A stretch of DNA of 64,000 nt from Chloroflexota bacterium (GTDB lineage Bacteria > Chloroflexota > Anaerolineae > Caldilineales > Caldilineaceae). Location: contig JAGWYN010000022.1 in assembly GCA_018969295.1 (NCBI GenBank), forward strand, positions 1 to 64,000. Direction: 5' to 3'. The position numbers and the translations under genes were made by a program. Positions 30,288-38,989 of the stretch are shown here, one piece after another. Every line of letters begins with the position of its first letter. Within the stretch, counting starts at the first letter, position 1. The notes under the pieces were generated by a model. It was not told where the DNA came from. It ran no database searches and saw only the letters and a program-made list of their open reading frames with translations.

Positions 30288-31088
30288 CTACCACTCGGTC
30301 ACTGGGCTGTTCGAAGGAACAGCAATTTTGGATATTTCCGCAGGCAAATCCACATAATAGCGAAGCCGGTCGCCCCGCAAAATGGCCTTGCTCAGCACAA
30401 CAGGGTGCTCACCAGGCTGATAGGTAATATTTTGCAGCAACAACACGGGTGCGCCCACCGTGATGTGCAGCAGGTGCGCTTCAAAAGGGTCGGCGCTGAC
30501 CGCTTCAAAGTACTGTCGCGCCCGCACCAGATGGAGACCCTGTTGTTTCTCTAAAAAGGTGTACAAAGGAGAATTCTCGACATCGGCCACTGTGAGGTTC
30601 GGACACAGGGCCGCAGGGACAAAAACACTTTCCAACACGAGCGGCTCGGTGCCCGCCAGACGCAGCCGGACGATTTTATAGACCGGTGCGCCCTCGGAAA
30701 GTTCCAATGTACGCGCCACACTGCGCGCAGCAGCGGTGCGTTCAAAATTCAAAATCTGCGCAACAGGGAGCACCCCTTGCTGCACAATCAGATCGGTGAA
30801 GCTGTAAAGCCGACCCAGGCTGCGTTCAATTTTGGGCGGCAGCACCCAGGTGCCCTTGCCCTGTTTGCGACAGAGCAGCCCTTCACGCACCAGCTGGTCA
30901 ATCGCCTGGCGCACCGGCCCCCGGCTGACCGCATAAACAGCACACAGCGCAGCCTCGGTTGGAATGAGCACACCCGCCGGCCATTCCCCGTTGTTGATCT
31001 TTTCGACAAAAAGCTCTTTGAGCTGGTAGTGAAGCGGGATTGCACTGGGATGGAGCATCAGGCATACATCCTCATCTGATTCGATCAC
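30288..31088 (-). CDS. GntR-family regulator with UTRA ligand domain (HutC subfamily)
   Basis: 266 residues from GTG 31088 (GAGG 4 nt upstream); ATG 31058 would give a more usual N-terminus, so the start is uncertain. The winged helix (about 20-85) reads PLHYQLKELF, LIPTEAALCAVYAVSRGPVRQAI and GLLCRKQGKGTWV. The UTRA domain (about 100-255) senses a small-molecule ligand. It is the first gene of the 2-oxo acid dehydrogenase operon and is divergent from the aldolase-like/PfkB pair. The palindrome at 31165-31182, between the two promoters, is its likely binding site, so it probably represses both operons until a metabolite binds. Confidence 0.9.
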   Translation of the reverse strand: MIESDEDVCLMLHPSAIPLHYQLKELFVEKINNGEWPAGVLIPTEAALCAVYAVSRGPVRQAIDQLVREGLLCRKQGKGTWVLPPKIERSLGRLYSFTDLIVQQGVLPVAQILNFERTAAARSVARTLELSEGAPVYKIVRLRLAGTEPLVLESVFVPAALCPNLTVADVENSPLYTFLEKQQGLHLVRARQYFEAVSADPFEAHLLHITVGAPVLLLQNITYQPGEHPVVLSKAILRGDRLRYYVDLPAEISKIAVPSNSPVTEW

Positions 31089-31131
31089 AGCCCCTCATCG
31101 GGCCCGACAACTCATCTTTTGGCCTGTTGCT

Positions 31132-31160
31132 ACAGTAGCACCGAGAGCCGACATTGTCAA
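31132..31160 (-). promoter_or_regulatory. Promoter of the GntR/2-oxo acid dehydrogenase operon
   Basis: On the minus strand, TTGACA (complement of 31155-31160) is followed by a 17-bp spacer and TACTGT (31132-31137). The perfect -35 box forms the left outer arm of the dyad at 31155-31190. Confidence 0.55.
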
Positions 31161-31190
31161 ATATTGTCTATATGTATAGACATTTTGACA
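31155..31190. promoter_or_regulatory. Palindromic operator between divergent -35 boxes
   Basis: The inner perfect dyad TGTCTATA-TG-TATAGACA (31165-31182) is flanked by outer arms TGTCAAA (31155-31161) and TTTGACA (31184-31190). GTATAGAC inside it fits the GTnTAnAC half-site known for HutC-type GntR proteins. The outer arms contain the -35 boxes of both divergent promoters, so bound repressor would block both. Confidence 0.7.
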
Positions 31191-31214
31191 GATCCGTGCT
31201 TTGTCTGCTATGCT
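31185..31214 (+). promoter_or_regulatory. Promoter of the aldolase-like/PfkB operon
   Basis: TTGACA (31185-31190), 18-bp spacer, TATGCT (31209-31214). The -10 region overlaps a second inverted repeat, TTGTCTGCT (31201-31209) / AGCAGACAA (31222-31230), a possible second operator. Confidence 0.55.
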
Positions 31215-31230
31215 GTCTGCCAGCAGACAA
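31201..31230. repeat. Second inverted repeat over the -10 region
   Basis: Perfect 9-bp arms TTGTCTGCT and AGCAGACAA separated by 12 bp, over the -10 box and start region of the aldolase-like operon. It may be an auxiliary operator or a hairpin at the 5' end of the mRNA. Confidence 0.5.
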
Positions 31231-31278
31231 ACCGTCTACTAAGACAGAAATTTTTTCGATCTGGAATCAGAGGCCGGT

Positions 31279-32163
31279 ATGCCAATCGTCTCTTTGCAAC
31301 AGCTTTTGCGCCATGCCCGGCAATCTCACTATGCCGTGGGGTATTTTGAGGCATGGGATCTCTACTCGCTGGAAGCGGTCCTGAACGCCGCAGAAGCACT
31401 GCGTTCGCCGGCGATCCTGGGCTTTGGCGCCGCGGTGACAGAGGGAAAGTGGTACGATCAGCATGGGGTCGAGGCGATGAGCGCGCTGGCGCGGACACTG
31501 GCACAGCGTTCGAGCGTGCCGACCGCTGTGCTGTTCAACGAGGCACAGAATTTCGCCCAGGCGGTGCGCGGGCTGGCTGCGGGCTGCAACGCTGTGATGC
31601 TGGACAGCACCCATTTTTCGGAAGAGGAACATCTGGCCGTCACACAACAGCTGACGCGGGTGGCCCACAGCCTGGGCGCAGCAGTGGAGGCCGAGGTCGG
31701 CCATCTGGCCAATGCAGCCGACCCGACGCTGCATGCAGCGCCGACCGACCCGGCAGCCGCTGCCCAGTTTGTGGCTGCCACCGGGGTCGACGCGCTGGCA
31801 GTCTCGATCGGCAACGTCCATCTCCTCTCCCAGGGCGAAGCCACCATCGATCTGGAGCGGTTGGACCGCCTGCATCGTGCAGTCTCTGTGCCATTGGTAA
31901 TCCATGGAGGCACAGGGTTCCCGCGCAGCGCAGTCTCCGACGCCATTCGGTTGGGGGTGGCAAAATTCAATGTCGGAACTGTGTTGAAACAGGTTTTCTG
32001 CGATGCAGTGGTCGCCGCGCTGGGGAGACCTGCCGGGATACACGATTGGATGGGGTCGCGCACTGCGTCCGACATTCTGTTTGCCGGCCAGGGAGCCATG
32101 CAGCGCAAGATCGAAGAACTGATCGAAACCTATGGCAGCATCGGGTGGGCAAACCATTGGTGA
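31279..32163 (+). CDS. Class II aldolase-like protein missing the Asp-His motif
   Basis: 294 residues with the overall pattern of class II fructose-bisphosphate/tagatose-bisphosphate aldolases: VMLDSTHF, EAEVGHL, VSIGNVHL and VIHGGTGFP. His181 and His209 match two of the usual zinc ligands. At residues 87-88, where the family has Asp-His (catalytic Asp and third zinc ligand), it reads Asn-Glu (LFNEAQNF). It may therefore bind metal differently, cleave another ketose, or have lost aldolase activity. The PfkB kinase starts 6 bp later; the pair should process one sugar phosphate. Expression is probably controlled by the adjacent GntR protein. Confidence 0.82.
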   Translation: MPIVSLQQLLRHARQSHYAVGYFEAWDLYSLEAVLNAAEALRSPAILGFGAAVTEGKWYDQHGVEAMSALARTLAQRSSVPTAVLFNEAQNFAQAVRGLAAGCNAVMLDSTHFSEEEHLAVTQQLTRVAHSLGAAVEAEVGHLANAADPTLHAAPTDPAAAAQFVAATGVDALAVSIGNVHLLSQGEATIDLERLDRLHRAVSVPLVIHGGTGFPRSAVSDAIRLGVAKFNVGTVLKQVFCDAVVAALGRPAGIHDWMGSRTASDILFAGQGAMQRKIEELIETYGSIGWANHW

Positions 32164-32169
32164 GCTGAA

Positions 32170-33156
32170 ATGGAACAGACCAACGCCACACAATTCAAAC
32201 CACAGGTCGCGTGTATTGGGATTTTGGTAGCGGATCTTTTTGTCCCGCCGCTGCCGCGTTTGCCGGAGGCAGGGGAGCTGCTGCGCGTCGACGATTTTCT
32301 GCTTTCGGTGGGCGGTTGTGCGGCCAACACGGCGGTCGACCTGGCACGTCTGGGCGGGAGCGCCACTGTTTTTGGCAAAGTCGGGCAGGATCTTTTCGGG
32401 GATTTTGTCGTGCAGGAGCTGGCGCGACAGGGAGCAGAGACGGACGGCATCTCGCGTTCTGCCAGACAGCCGACCTCGCGCACGGTGATTTTACCGGTAG
32501 CCGGGGAAGATCGGCGTTACATCCATTCTGTCGGCGCAAACGCTGAGTTTACACTCTCCGACGTCGATCTCAGCCGGGTTTTCGACGCGCGTATTTTGTA
32601 TGTGGGGGGGTATCTGCTGCTGCCAGGGGTGGCGCCCAGAGCACTTTTCGACCTTTTTGACAAAGCGCAGCAGCGTGGCATGGCCACGGTGCTGGACATC
32701 GCGGGGGTGCGGCCGGGCGATCTGGGGCTGCTGACCGAAGTTTTGCCGGCGGTCAATCTGTTTTTGCCGAACCGGGACGAGGCGGCAGCACTCACAGGCA
32801 TCGACGATGTGGCAGAACAGGCAGAGCTTTTTTTGCAGCTGGGCGCAGAACAGGTGGGCGTCACCCTCGGCGAAGAAGGGGCGTTTGTCAGCAGCCGCAC
32901 GGAACGCATCTGGGCTGAACCCTTTGCAGTGCATGCGGTCGATGCATCCGGAAGCGGGGATGCGTTTGCAGCCGGCTGCATGGTCGGCCTGCTGGAGGGG
33001 TGGGATCTGGCCCGCACCGTCTCCTTTGCCTCAGCAGTTGGAGCGCTGGCCTGTACTGCGCTCGGCTGCACCCGAGGTGTGCGCACACGGACAGAGACCG
33101 AAGCCTTTATTCACAGCCAGCCCGCCCGCCGGCACAGCCGCTCCCCAAGGCCGTAA
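32170..33156 (+). CDS. PfkB-family carbohydrate kinase
   Basis: 328 residues. The N-terminal sugar-binding signature VGGCAANTAVDLARLG (about residues 48-63) and the C-terminal motif DASGSGDAFAAG (about 259-270), with the catalytic Asp, are both intact, so it should phosphorylate a sugar or nucleoside at a primary hydroxyl with ATP. The last dozen residues (SQPARRHSRSPRP) look like an unstructured tail. It lies 6 bp after the aldolase-like gene with no ribosome site in the gap, suggesting translational coupling. The substrate may be a ketose 1-phosphate or a free ketose; context does not decide. Confidence 0.9.
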   Translation: MEQTNATQFKPQVACIGILVADLFVPPLPRLPEAGELLRVDDFLLSVGGCAANTAVDLARLGGSATVFGKVGQDLFGDFVVQELARQGAETDGISRSARQPTSRTVILPVAGEDRRYIHSVGANAEFTLSDVDLSRVFDARILYVGGYLLLPGVAPRALFDLFDKAQQRGMATVLDIAGVRPGDLGLLTEVLPAVNLFLPNRDEAAALTGIDDVAEQAELFLQLGAEQVGVTLGEEGAFVSSRTERIWAEPFAVHAVDASGSGDAFAAGCMVGLLEGWDLARTVSFASAVGALACTALGCTRGVRTRTETEAFIHSQPARRHSRSPRP

Positions 33157-33309
33157 CACAGCCGGGCCAAGGGCGGGCTGCGGCAGATGATGCCCCTCTC
33201 GCCCCGTCTGGCGCCGCAGCGCCCAGGCACCCCTTGGGCAAAAGTCCCTCCCCCCTGTTATACTGTTCTCTGTTACGTTCTGTAAAAAGGCTCAACAGAA
33301 AGGAAACCA

Positions 33310-33627
33310 ATGAAGATTCTGGCGGTCGAACGCCCGCTGCCCGCCCCCGACCCGGCAGCCTACACCCCAGCCCTGCTGGAAGCCGAAGCCCGCCGCGCCT
33401 GGGAACTCTACCAGGCCGGCACCCTGCGCGAGCTCTATTTTCGCGCCGACCGTGTCGAAGCTGTGCTCTTGCTCGAGTGCGACAGCACAGAAGCCGCAGA
33501 GGCAGCCCTCGCCACCCTGCCGCTCGTCGCCGCCGGGCTGGTTGCCTTCGATCTCATCCCACTTCTCCCCTACCCCGGCTTCGCCCGCCTCTTCACCCCC
33601 AGCCCGGAACATCCCCCCCAGCCCTGA
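33310..33627 (+). CDS. Small alpha/beta protein, muconolactone-isomerase-like
   Basis: 105 residues, cytoplasmic, beginning MKILAVERP after AAAGGA. The pattern, with a beta strand, an amphipathic helix EAEARRAWELYQAGTLRELYF, the strand AVLLLECDS and a second helix EAAEAALATLPLVAAGL, followed by FDLIPLLPYPGFARLF, matches a ferredoxin-like (dimeric alpha-beta barrel) family often labelled muconolactone isomerase-like or YCII-like. No active-site residue can be assigned. A TATACT box is seen at 33260-33265 but without a well-spaced -35. It faces the next gene across 24 bp. Confidence 0.65.
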   Translation: MKILAVERPLPAPDPAAYTPALLEAEARRAWELYQAGTLRELYFRADRVEAVLLLECDSTEAAEAALATLPLVAAGLVAFDLIPLLPYPGFARLFTPSPEHPPQP

Positions 33628-33651
33628 TCCCGCCAAAGTTCCCGGCAAAAC

Positions 33652-34560
33652 TCACCGGGCCACCACAGGCAGATACAACGCCTCCCCCGCCCCTTCAGGC
33701 CCTGGCCAGCCCGCCAGCCTCGCCATCATCCACCAGAATGCCTGCCCCTTCTGACGACAAAGCAGCGGATGCGTGTGCGCACACCAGTCAGCCTCCTCCG
33801 GCAGACCCGCACAATCCGCCGGATGGTCGCTGCACCACTGCGCACACCAGACACAGCTGTCGTCCGCCCACGGGTAATAGCGGCCCGCCGGGTCGTACTG
33901 CTCCAGATCGGCAAAGTCGAACAACACCCTGCCGTGCGCCACCGCATAGTCGCGCACCATCTGGTTGTTGCGCGCCAGCGTCTCGCTCCCCCCGTCCGTG
34001 TGGCCCGTCATGTAGATAAACCGCATGCCCGGGTGGTTGGCCTCAAATTGTGCCAGCGTGGCCAGGTAGTCGTTGACCTGATCCTCGCTGTTCTCCGACT
34101 GCTGGCCACACCAGGACCACATCGAATAGCCAAACAACCCCGTCGCCGCAACCTGCTCCGTGTGGGCACGCCCATCGTCCGTGCTCCAGTACATCTCAGG
34201 CGTGATGTAGTTGTCCTCGTCATAGGCGTTGCCGTCGTAGATGTTGAGCGCCCCCTCTGGACCCGGCGGCGTCACCACCGAACGGATGTCTACATCCAGC
34301 TCCGGCCGCACCGATTCCCACCACGCCACCCCCGTGACCAGCTGCGAACCGTGCGATGTGTGCGCCAGCTGCAGCGAAAGCAGCCGCGCCTGCGCCAGCC
34401 ACTCACCAGGAATCTGAGCCAGATCCGCCGTCGTATGGTCGATGATTACGGGAATTCCCTCCTGGGGAACAGAAGGGGTCGACAGAACAGGGGACGCACA
34501 GGCCAGCAGCAGCACCCCCCCCACAGCTGCCGCAGCACGGATGCAGAAACGTTTGGACAT
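33652..34560 (-). CDS. Secreted Cys-rich protein, possibly SGNH-hydrolase-like
   Basis: 302 residues, no named family recognised. The N-terminus has a signal with lipobox-like LLLAC. A block at about residues 67-75 (AHTSHGSQL) and the C-terminal CAHTHPLLC could supply Ser and His/Asp of an SGNH-type esterase, but this is only a guess. Other conserved-looking stretches are GALNIYDGNAYDEDNY, FGYSMWSWCGQQSENS and YMTGHTDGGSE. Five or more Cys cluster at about 245-285, suggesting disulphides in an exported protein. It is alone on its strand between convergent and co-directional neighbours. Confidence 0.6.
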   Translation of the reverse strand: MSKRFCIRAAAAVGGVLLLACASPVLSTPSVPQEGIPVIIDHTTADLAQIPGEWLAQARLLSLQLAHTSHGSQLVTGVAWWESVRPELDVDIRSVVTPPGPEGALNIYDGNAYDEDNYITPEMYWSTDDGRAHTEQVAATGLFGYSMWSWCGQQSENSEDQVNDYLATLAQFEANHPGMRFIYMTGHTDGGSETLARNNQMVRDYAVAHGRVLFDFADLEQYDPAGRYYPWADDSCVWCAQWCSDHPADCAGLPEEADWCAHTHPLLCRQKGQAFWWMMARLAGWPGPEGAGEALYLPVVAR

Positions 34561-34608
34561 AAAACACTCCTCTCCTGAACACCAGGAACGCTGTGCTGCC
34601 CGATCGCT

Positions 34609-35754
34609 CTACATCCAGTCTATCACAGTTTTGCCCCCATTGCCCCCCCCAGCTACATTGGCCGGCTCCCAGGTGCGCCGCTGCAAAAAATAGGCGTCGA
34701 GGAGCGCCGCCACCTCCGCAGCCGTCGTACTCTCCACCAATGCCCGCCGCAGTGCAGAAGCAGCCGGAACCCAACGCGCATACCAGCCCAGATGCTTGCG
34801 CATCGCCAGAAATCGCCCCGGACGGCGGTCGCCGGTGGCTTCATGGAGCTGCGCATGCTCGAGCGCTACCCGCAGCAGCCGATACCGGTCCTGCGGCTGC
34901 TCCAGAGAGAAGACAAACGGGTTGCCGTTGCTGCCCCGCCCGATCAAAACCCCGTCCAGCCCGTACGCGGCACAGCGCTGCAGTGCAGCGCTGTACGAGC
35001 CCACATCGCCGTTGCCCAACAGCAAGGTGTCGCTCCCACGCGCCAGCTCGGCAGCCAGGCCAATCTGCTCCCAGTCGGCGCTGCCGCTGTACCGCTGCTG
35101 CAGCGTACGCCCATGCAGCGCCAGCGCTGCTGGCTCACACTCCAGCAGCCAGGGAATCCACTCGCGCACCTGCGGCACCGCATAGCCGATCCGCGTCTTG
35201 ACACTCACCGGCACAGGCCGGCGTCTCTGAAACGCAGGCGGCAGCTGTGCACGCCACCCTACCACCTGCTCGACCAGGTGCGGCGCCAGTTCGGGAATCT
35301 CCTGCACGTTTGCGCCGTTCTGCCACGCCTCCACCCCCCGCCGGGTCGCCCGCACCAGCTCCTGAGCCAACAGCGGCGTGCGGATCAGCCCGGCCCCCGA
35401 CCCTCGGTGAACGATCTGGGTCGCCGGGCACCCCATGTTGAGGTCGATCCCGTCAAACCCCAGCTCACACAACAGGATCGCCATCTGCTCAAAAAGAGCC
35501 GGCGTATGGCCGTACACCTGCGCCACCACCGGGCGCTGGCTTTCGTCGTAGCGAAAGTCTTTGAGCAGCGACCAATCCCCGACCCGCAGCCGCTCCACCG
35601 CCACAAATTCGGTGTAGACAACCGCAGGACACCCATATTTTTTCTGGATGTGGCGGCAGGCATGGTCGGTCACCCCATCCATCGGGGCCAGCCCGACGAT
35701 GGGGCGCGGCAGCTGCTGCCAAAAATTTGCGCCGTGTACGCCAGACCCGGTCAA
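34609..35754 (-). CDS. tRNA-dihydrouridine synthase
   Basis: 381 residues from TTG 35754, whose bases overlap the TGA of the upstream gene; GGAAGG lies 7 nt before it, and no other start precedes the core motif IVGLAPMDGVTD. The flavin-binding TIM barrel is intact: DLNMGCPATQIVHRGSGAGL holds the catalytic Cys, SVKTRIGY and ALHGRTLQQRYSG follow, and GNGDV and IGRGSNGNPFVF bind FMN phosphate. It reduces uridine to dihydrouridine in tRNA D-loops. The stop/start overlap shows translational coupling to an apparently unrelated glycosidase-like gene. Confidence 0.93.
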   Translation of the reverse strand: MTGSGVHGANFWQQLPRPIVGLAPMDGVTDHACRHIQKKYGCPAVVYTEFVAVERLRVGDWSLLKDFRYDESQRPVVAQVYGHTPALFEQMAILLCELGFDGIDLNMGCPATQIVHRGSGAGLIRTPLLAQELVRATRRGVEAWQNGANVQEIPELAPHLVEQVVGWRAQLPPAFQRRRPVPVSVKTRIGYAVPQVREWIPWLLECEPAALALHGRTLQQRYSGSADWEQIGLAAELARGSDTLLLGNGDVGSYSAALQRCAAYGLDGVLIGRGSNGNPFVFSLEQPQDRYRLLRVALEHAQLHEATGDRRPGRFLAMRKHLGWYARWVPAASALRRALVESTTAAEVAALLDAYFLQRRTWEPANVAGGGNGGKTVIDWM

Positions 35755-38700
35755 GCTGCACCCTTCCGAATCGCTTCCGCTGTAGAGAGCCGCTGCACAG
35801 GCACCCCACGCCGACGCAACCAAAGCTCGGCGTCCGCAGCCTGCGGAGAGTCCACCAGCCAGACCTGGCTGGCCCGCGCAGCAGCCTCCAAGTCCCCGCC
35901 AGCCTGCAGCGGAACCGCCCCGGCCAGATCCAGCAGGGCGTACAGGATCTCCAAAGAGGCCGGCACCGCCGCCAGATACAGGTAGGGCAGGCCGGACGGC
36001 TCCCCGCCGCGGGCGAGCGGCTCCAGCTGCGTCGGCGCTACCGGCCTGAGCCGCCGCTGAAAGCTGACCCGCACCAGATTCAGACCGGTCAAGCTGACCG
36101 TCGCCCACACCCCCAGGTCATCGGGCATGACGCGGTAAACGCCAGCGCCAAGCGGCTTGAACTCCACACTGTACATCCCCTGCTCCGCCCGGGAACGTGT
36201 CGAAAGCGTATACTCTTCTTCTTCTCCCTGGTAGACGCGCACCGGATGGTTGGGCTTGCCTTCGATTTCGACCTGCAGAACGCTGAAGCCGGGCATCGAC
36301 CCCGCTTCCGTGGCCGTCGCTTCCCACAGACTGGCCAGCGGGGCAAACTGCACCGACCACCCGCCCACGCCGTCGACTTCGATCTGCGGCTGCTCGTAGC
36401 CCCCCTCCGCATAGAGCCCGTAGACCCCTGCGGCCAACCCGCTGAACGTGGCCCGCCCGCTCTCGTCAAGCTGCAGCCGCTGCTCGTTGCCGACCGCATC
36501 CACCAGCCGAACCTGCCGCCCAGCTCCTTCTGGCACCGAGACCGCCAGCAGACCCTGCCCAGGAGGCGGCGGCCCCTCCTCGGCGCGCGGGCTCTCCGGC
36601 AGCACCAGGTCGACCGCAACCTGGTTGCGCCCGTCGAGCGCCACATCGGCGACGGTCGTGGTCTCTTCGTGGCCCGCAACCTGCACGGTATAACGCCCCG
36701 CTTCCAACCCCTCAAACCGGTAGCGGCCTTCCTCCCCAACCTCCTGCTCGCGGCGCCCGGCGTCCCCCCAGAGCAGCACCCGCCGGGGCTGGCCGGGCGC
36801 TCCCCCGCGCACAGAGCCGCCGATCGTCGACTCGGCAGCCGGCGCCGCTGCCGAGACAACCCCAAACACAAATTCCACCAACGGGATCGTGCGCTTGTCG
36901 ATCCGGACGCGCGCCTCGAGCTCGACAGCCCGCCCGTCGGGCTGGGGCGCGCCCTCGACTGTCACCAGGTAGTAGCCCTCTTCAAGCCCGGTGATGCGAC
37001 AGGCCGCAGCACCCTCGTCCGGCGCTGTACCGCTGACCCCCTCCGCCACCACCCCTTCGGTGCCGTGCACCACAACGCGCAGCCCCGGATGCCGCGGCAC
37101 CGAGACCACCACCGCACCGATGCCCGCAGTGGTCTCGGCAGGACGCACGGTGTACCCCCAACCCGCCAGCCGCAGGTCGACCGTGGCCGGGTCGCGGCCG
37201 TTGAGCTTCAGTGTCTCCAGTTCGGTGCCCGCCGGCTCGACGCGCAGGCTGTAGTCCCCTGCTGCCAGCCCGACAAAACGATAGCTGCCATCTTCGCGCA
37301 CCAAGGTCACCCATTCTTCGCCGCTCTGTTTGTGCACCAACAGCACCCCGGCACCCGCTCCCCCGGCGACATGCCCTTCCACACTGGAGCGGCCTGCCGC
37401 AGCAGCGGGCAGCGGCAGGCTGAGCCGCACCACCACCTCGCGCTGCCCCTGCTGCAGCAGCACCTCTTCGCTGTAGTGGGCGTCGGCAATTTGCAGGGTG
37501 TAAAGCCCTTCGGCCAGGTCGGCAAACTCAAAGACACCGCTGCTGTCCAGCGCCACCTCCGCCACCCGGTGCCCTGCACGCAGCAGACAAAGCTGGGCCG
37601 CCCCCCGCAGATTGGCGACACTGCCCCGCAGCAGGATGGCAGAGCCGTTGTCCGCAAGGACGCGCGCTTTTTTGGGTTCGGCCTGCAGCGCCCGCACGAT
37701 CGGCAGCTGGCCCCCTGGCCAGCGATCGCTGTACCAGGCATGCTCTTCCCACCAGCTGCTGGCGCTGCCCAGCCGCTCATTGGCCACCAGCCAGAACGCA
37801 GCACAAAAAAAGTAGTCAGGAGCCACCTTGAAACGTTGGCTGACCCCCATCATGACCCGGCAGGCCTCCAGCGTCTGGGCCATGTGCAGATCCGGCGTCG
37901 TCGCCGGGTAGCGCGGGTCGCTGTCTTCGCCCACCAGATAGCCGCTCTCAGTGGCCAAAACAGGCAGGCTGTGCCCAAGATGTTTGCGGTTCAAAGCGTC
38001 AAAATGTTCGTAGGCCAGCCAGCAGGCAGGGTCGTCCGCAACCGCTGCCCCCGGGCTGCGCCGGTCGTAGCGCAGCCGGTTGACCTCTTCCAGCGTGCGC
38101 CCCCGCCAGCCATCGGAGGACCAGGGCTCGTTCGCCACGGCCCGGTAAAAACGCTCGGTGAACGCCCCCCCCTCCTGGTTGCCGCTGTCGTACGGGTAGT
38201 CGAGCGGCCGATTGCGCGGGTAGTTGTGAACCGCCTGCCAGACCGGCCCATCCAACAGATCCCGGCGCCCGGCAGCCACAATCCGCCCCACCAGATCCCA
38301 CTGGCTACCATTCGACAAGGCCGGAATCGCCGGCATCCCCCCACGCTCCAGAATGACTTCGGCTGTGGCGATCGTGTTTTCTACGGTGAGCTGCACCCCA
38401 TTGACCGGAACCCGGCCCCCTTTCCACTCCACATCGACGTCGGGCTCGTTGTTGAACTCAAAATACCGCACGCCGACCCGAATCAAGGTGTCCAGGTGGA
38501 CCCGCTCCTTGACCCCCAAAAGCCCAGGGTTGGGCGCTGGCCGGTACAGCCGCACGATCGGGAAAAACCCCTCCGCCAGCAGCAGCTCACAAAAATCCAG
38601 CGCACCGTCATGGTTGAAGATCTTGACCCACTTCACCCCCATCGCCCTGAGCTCAGGAATCCAAAAATCACGGATTTTCCCCATGCCCACAGCCGCCGCC

Positions 38701-38780
38701 TGGCCCGCCGACCAGTGAATCCCTATCCCCGTATCGTTGGCTGGCCTTGGATAATCGTTCAGGTCCATCGCTTCGACCAC
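35751..38780 (-). CDS. Clan GH-A-like TIM barrel protein with CarboxypepD-reg/Cna-B-like repeats
   Basis: 1009 residues from GTG 38780; ATG 38768 is an alternative. Residues 1-370 look like a clan GH-A glycosidase barrel with acid/base Glu112 in FNNEPDVDVEW and possible nucleophile Glu278 in ATESGYL. No export signal is visible. Residues about 380-900 hold several carboxypeptidase-regulatory or Cna-B-like beta-sandwich modules, each with a YRFxGLxxGxYxxxV-type ending (e.g. YRFVGLAAGDYSLRV). A final segment of about 80 residues (LYLAAVPASLEILYALLD) is unassigned. The family and substrate are unknown. It is translationally coupled to dus. Confidence 0.75.
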   Translation of the reverse strand: MVEAMDLNDYPRPANDTGIGIHWSAGQAAAVGMGKIRDFWIPELRAMGVKWVKIFNHDGALDFCELLLAEGFFPIVRLYRPAPNPGLLGVKERVHLDTLIRVGVRYFEFNNEPDVDVEWKGGRVPVNGVQLTVENTIATAEVILERGGMPAIPALSNGSQWDLVGRIVAAGRRDLLDGPVWQAVHNYPRNRPLDYPYDSGNQEGGAFTERFYRAVANEPWSSDGWRGRTLEEVNRLRYDRRSPGAAVADDPACWLAYEHFDALNRKHLGHSLPVLATESGYLVGEDSDPRYPATTPDLHMAQTLEACRVMMGVSQRFKVAPDYFFCAAFWLVANERLGSASSWWEEHAWYSDRWPGGQLPIVRALQAEPKKARVLADNGSAILLRGSVANLRGAAQLCLLRAGHRVAEVALDSSGVFEFADLAEGLYTLQIADAHYSEEVLLQQGQREVVVRLSLPLPAAAAGRSSVEGHVAGGAGAGVLLVHKQSGEEWVTLVREDGSYRFVGLAAGDYSLRVEPAGTELETLKLNGRDPATVDLRLAGWGYTVRPAETTAGIGAVVVSVPRHPGLRVVVHGTEGVVAEGVSGTAPDEGAAACRITGLEEGYYLVTVEGAPQPDGRAVELEARVRIDKRTIPLVEFVFGVVSAAAPAAESTIGGSVRGGAPGQPRRVLLWGDAGRREQEVGEEGRYRFEGLEAGRYTVQVAGHEETTTVADVALDGRNQVAVDLVLPESPRAEEGPPPPGQGLLAVSVPEGAGRQVRLVDAVGNEQRLQLDESGRATFSGLAAGVYGLYAEGGYEQPQIEVDGVGGWSVQFAPLASLWEATATEAGSMPGFSVLQVEIEGKPNHPVRVYQGEEEEYTLSTRSRAEQGMYSVEFKPLGAGVYRVMPDDLGVWATVSLTGLNLVRVSFQRRLRPVAPTQLEPLARGGEPSGLPYLYLAAVPASLEILYALLDLAGAVPLQAGGDLEAAARASQVWLVDSPQAADAELWLRRRGVPVQRLSTAEAIRKGAA

Positions 38781-38908
38781 TCACAGTGCAGCAGAAATAT
38801 CGGACATTCCCCGTACAAATGACAGTTTCAGTATACCCTACTCCCCAGCCAGCGAGAAACAGCCCCGCCAGGGAAGCTCGATCCGCACGCCTGCTGCGCT
38901 CTTTCCGG

Positions 38909-38937
38909 CTTGGGCCCAGTTTTCAGCCTGGGCCAAG
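38909..38937. repeat. Imperfect dyad in the divergent region before moxR
   Basis: CTTGGGCCCAG (38909-38919) faces CTGGGCCAAG (38928-38937): a 10-bp stem with one bulged base. It lies between the glycosidase-like gene and the MoxR gene and may be an operator. No promoter is confidently placed beside it. Confidence 0.4.
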
Positions 38938-38989
38938 ATCGGGTATTGTTGCAAAAAGGACATTTCGTCAGAGTCAACCAGGACAGCTC

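Noticed and set aside
33234..33265. Promoter before the small protein at 33310 (TTGGGC and TATACT)
   Set aside because: The -10 is good but the spacer would be 20 bp, too long for confidence; noted only in the gene entry.
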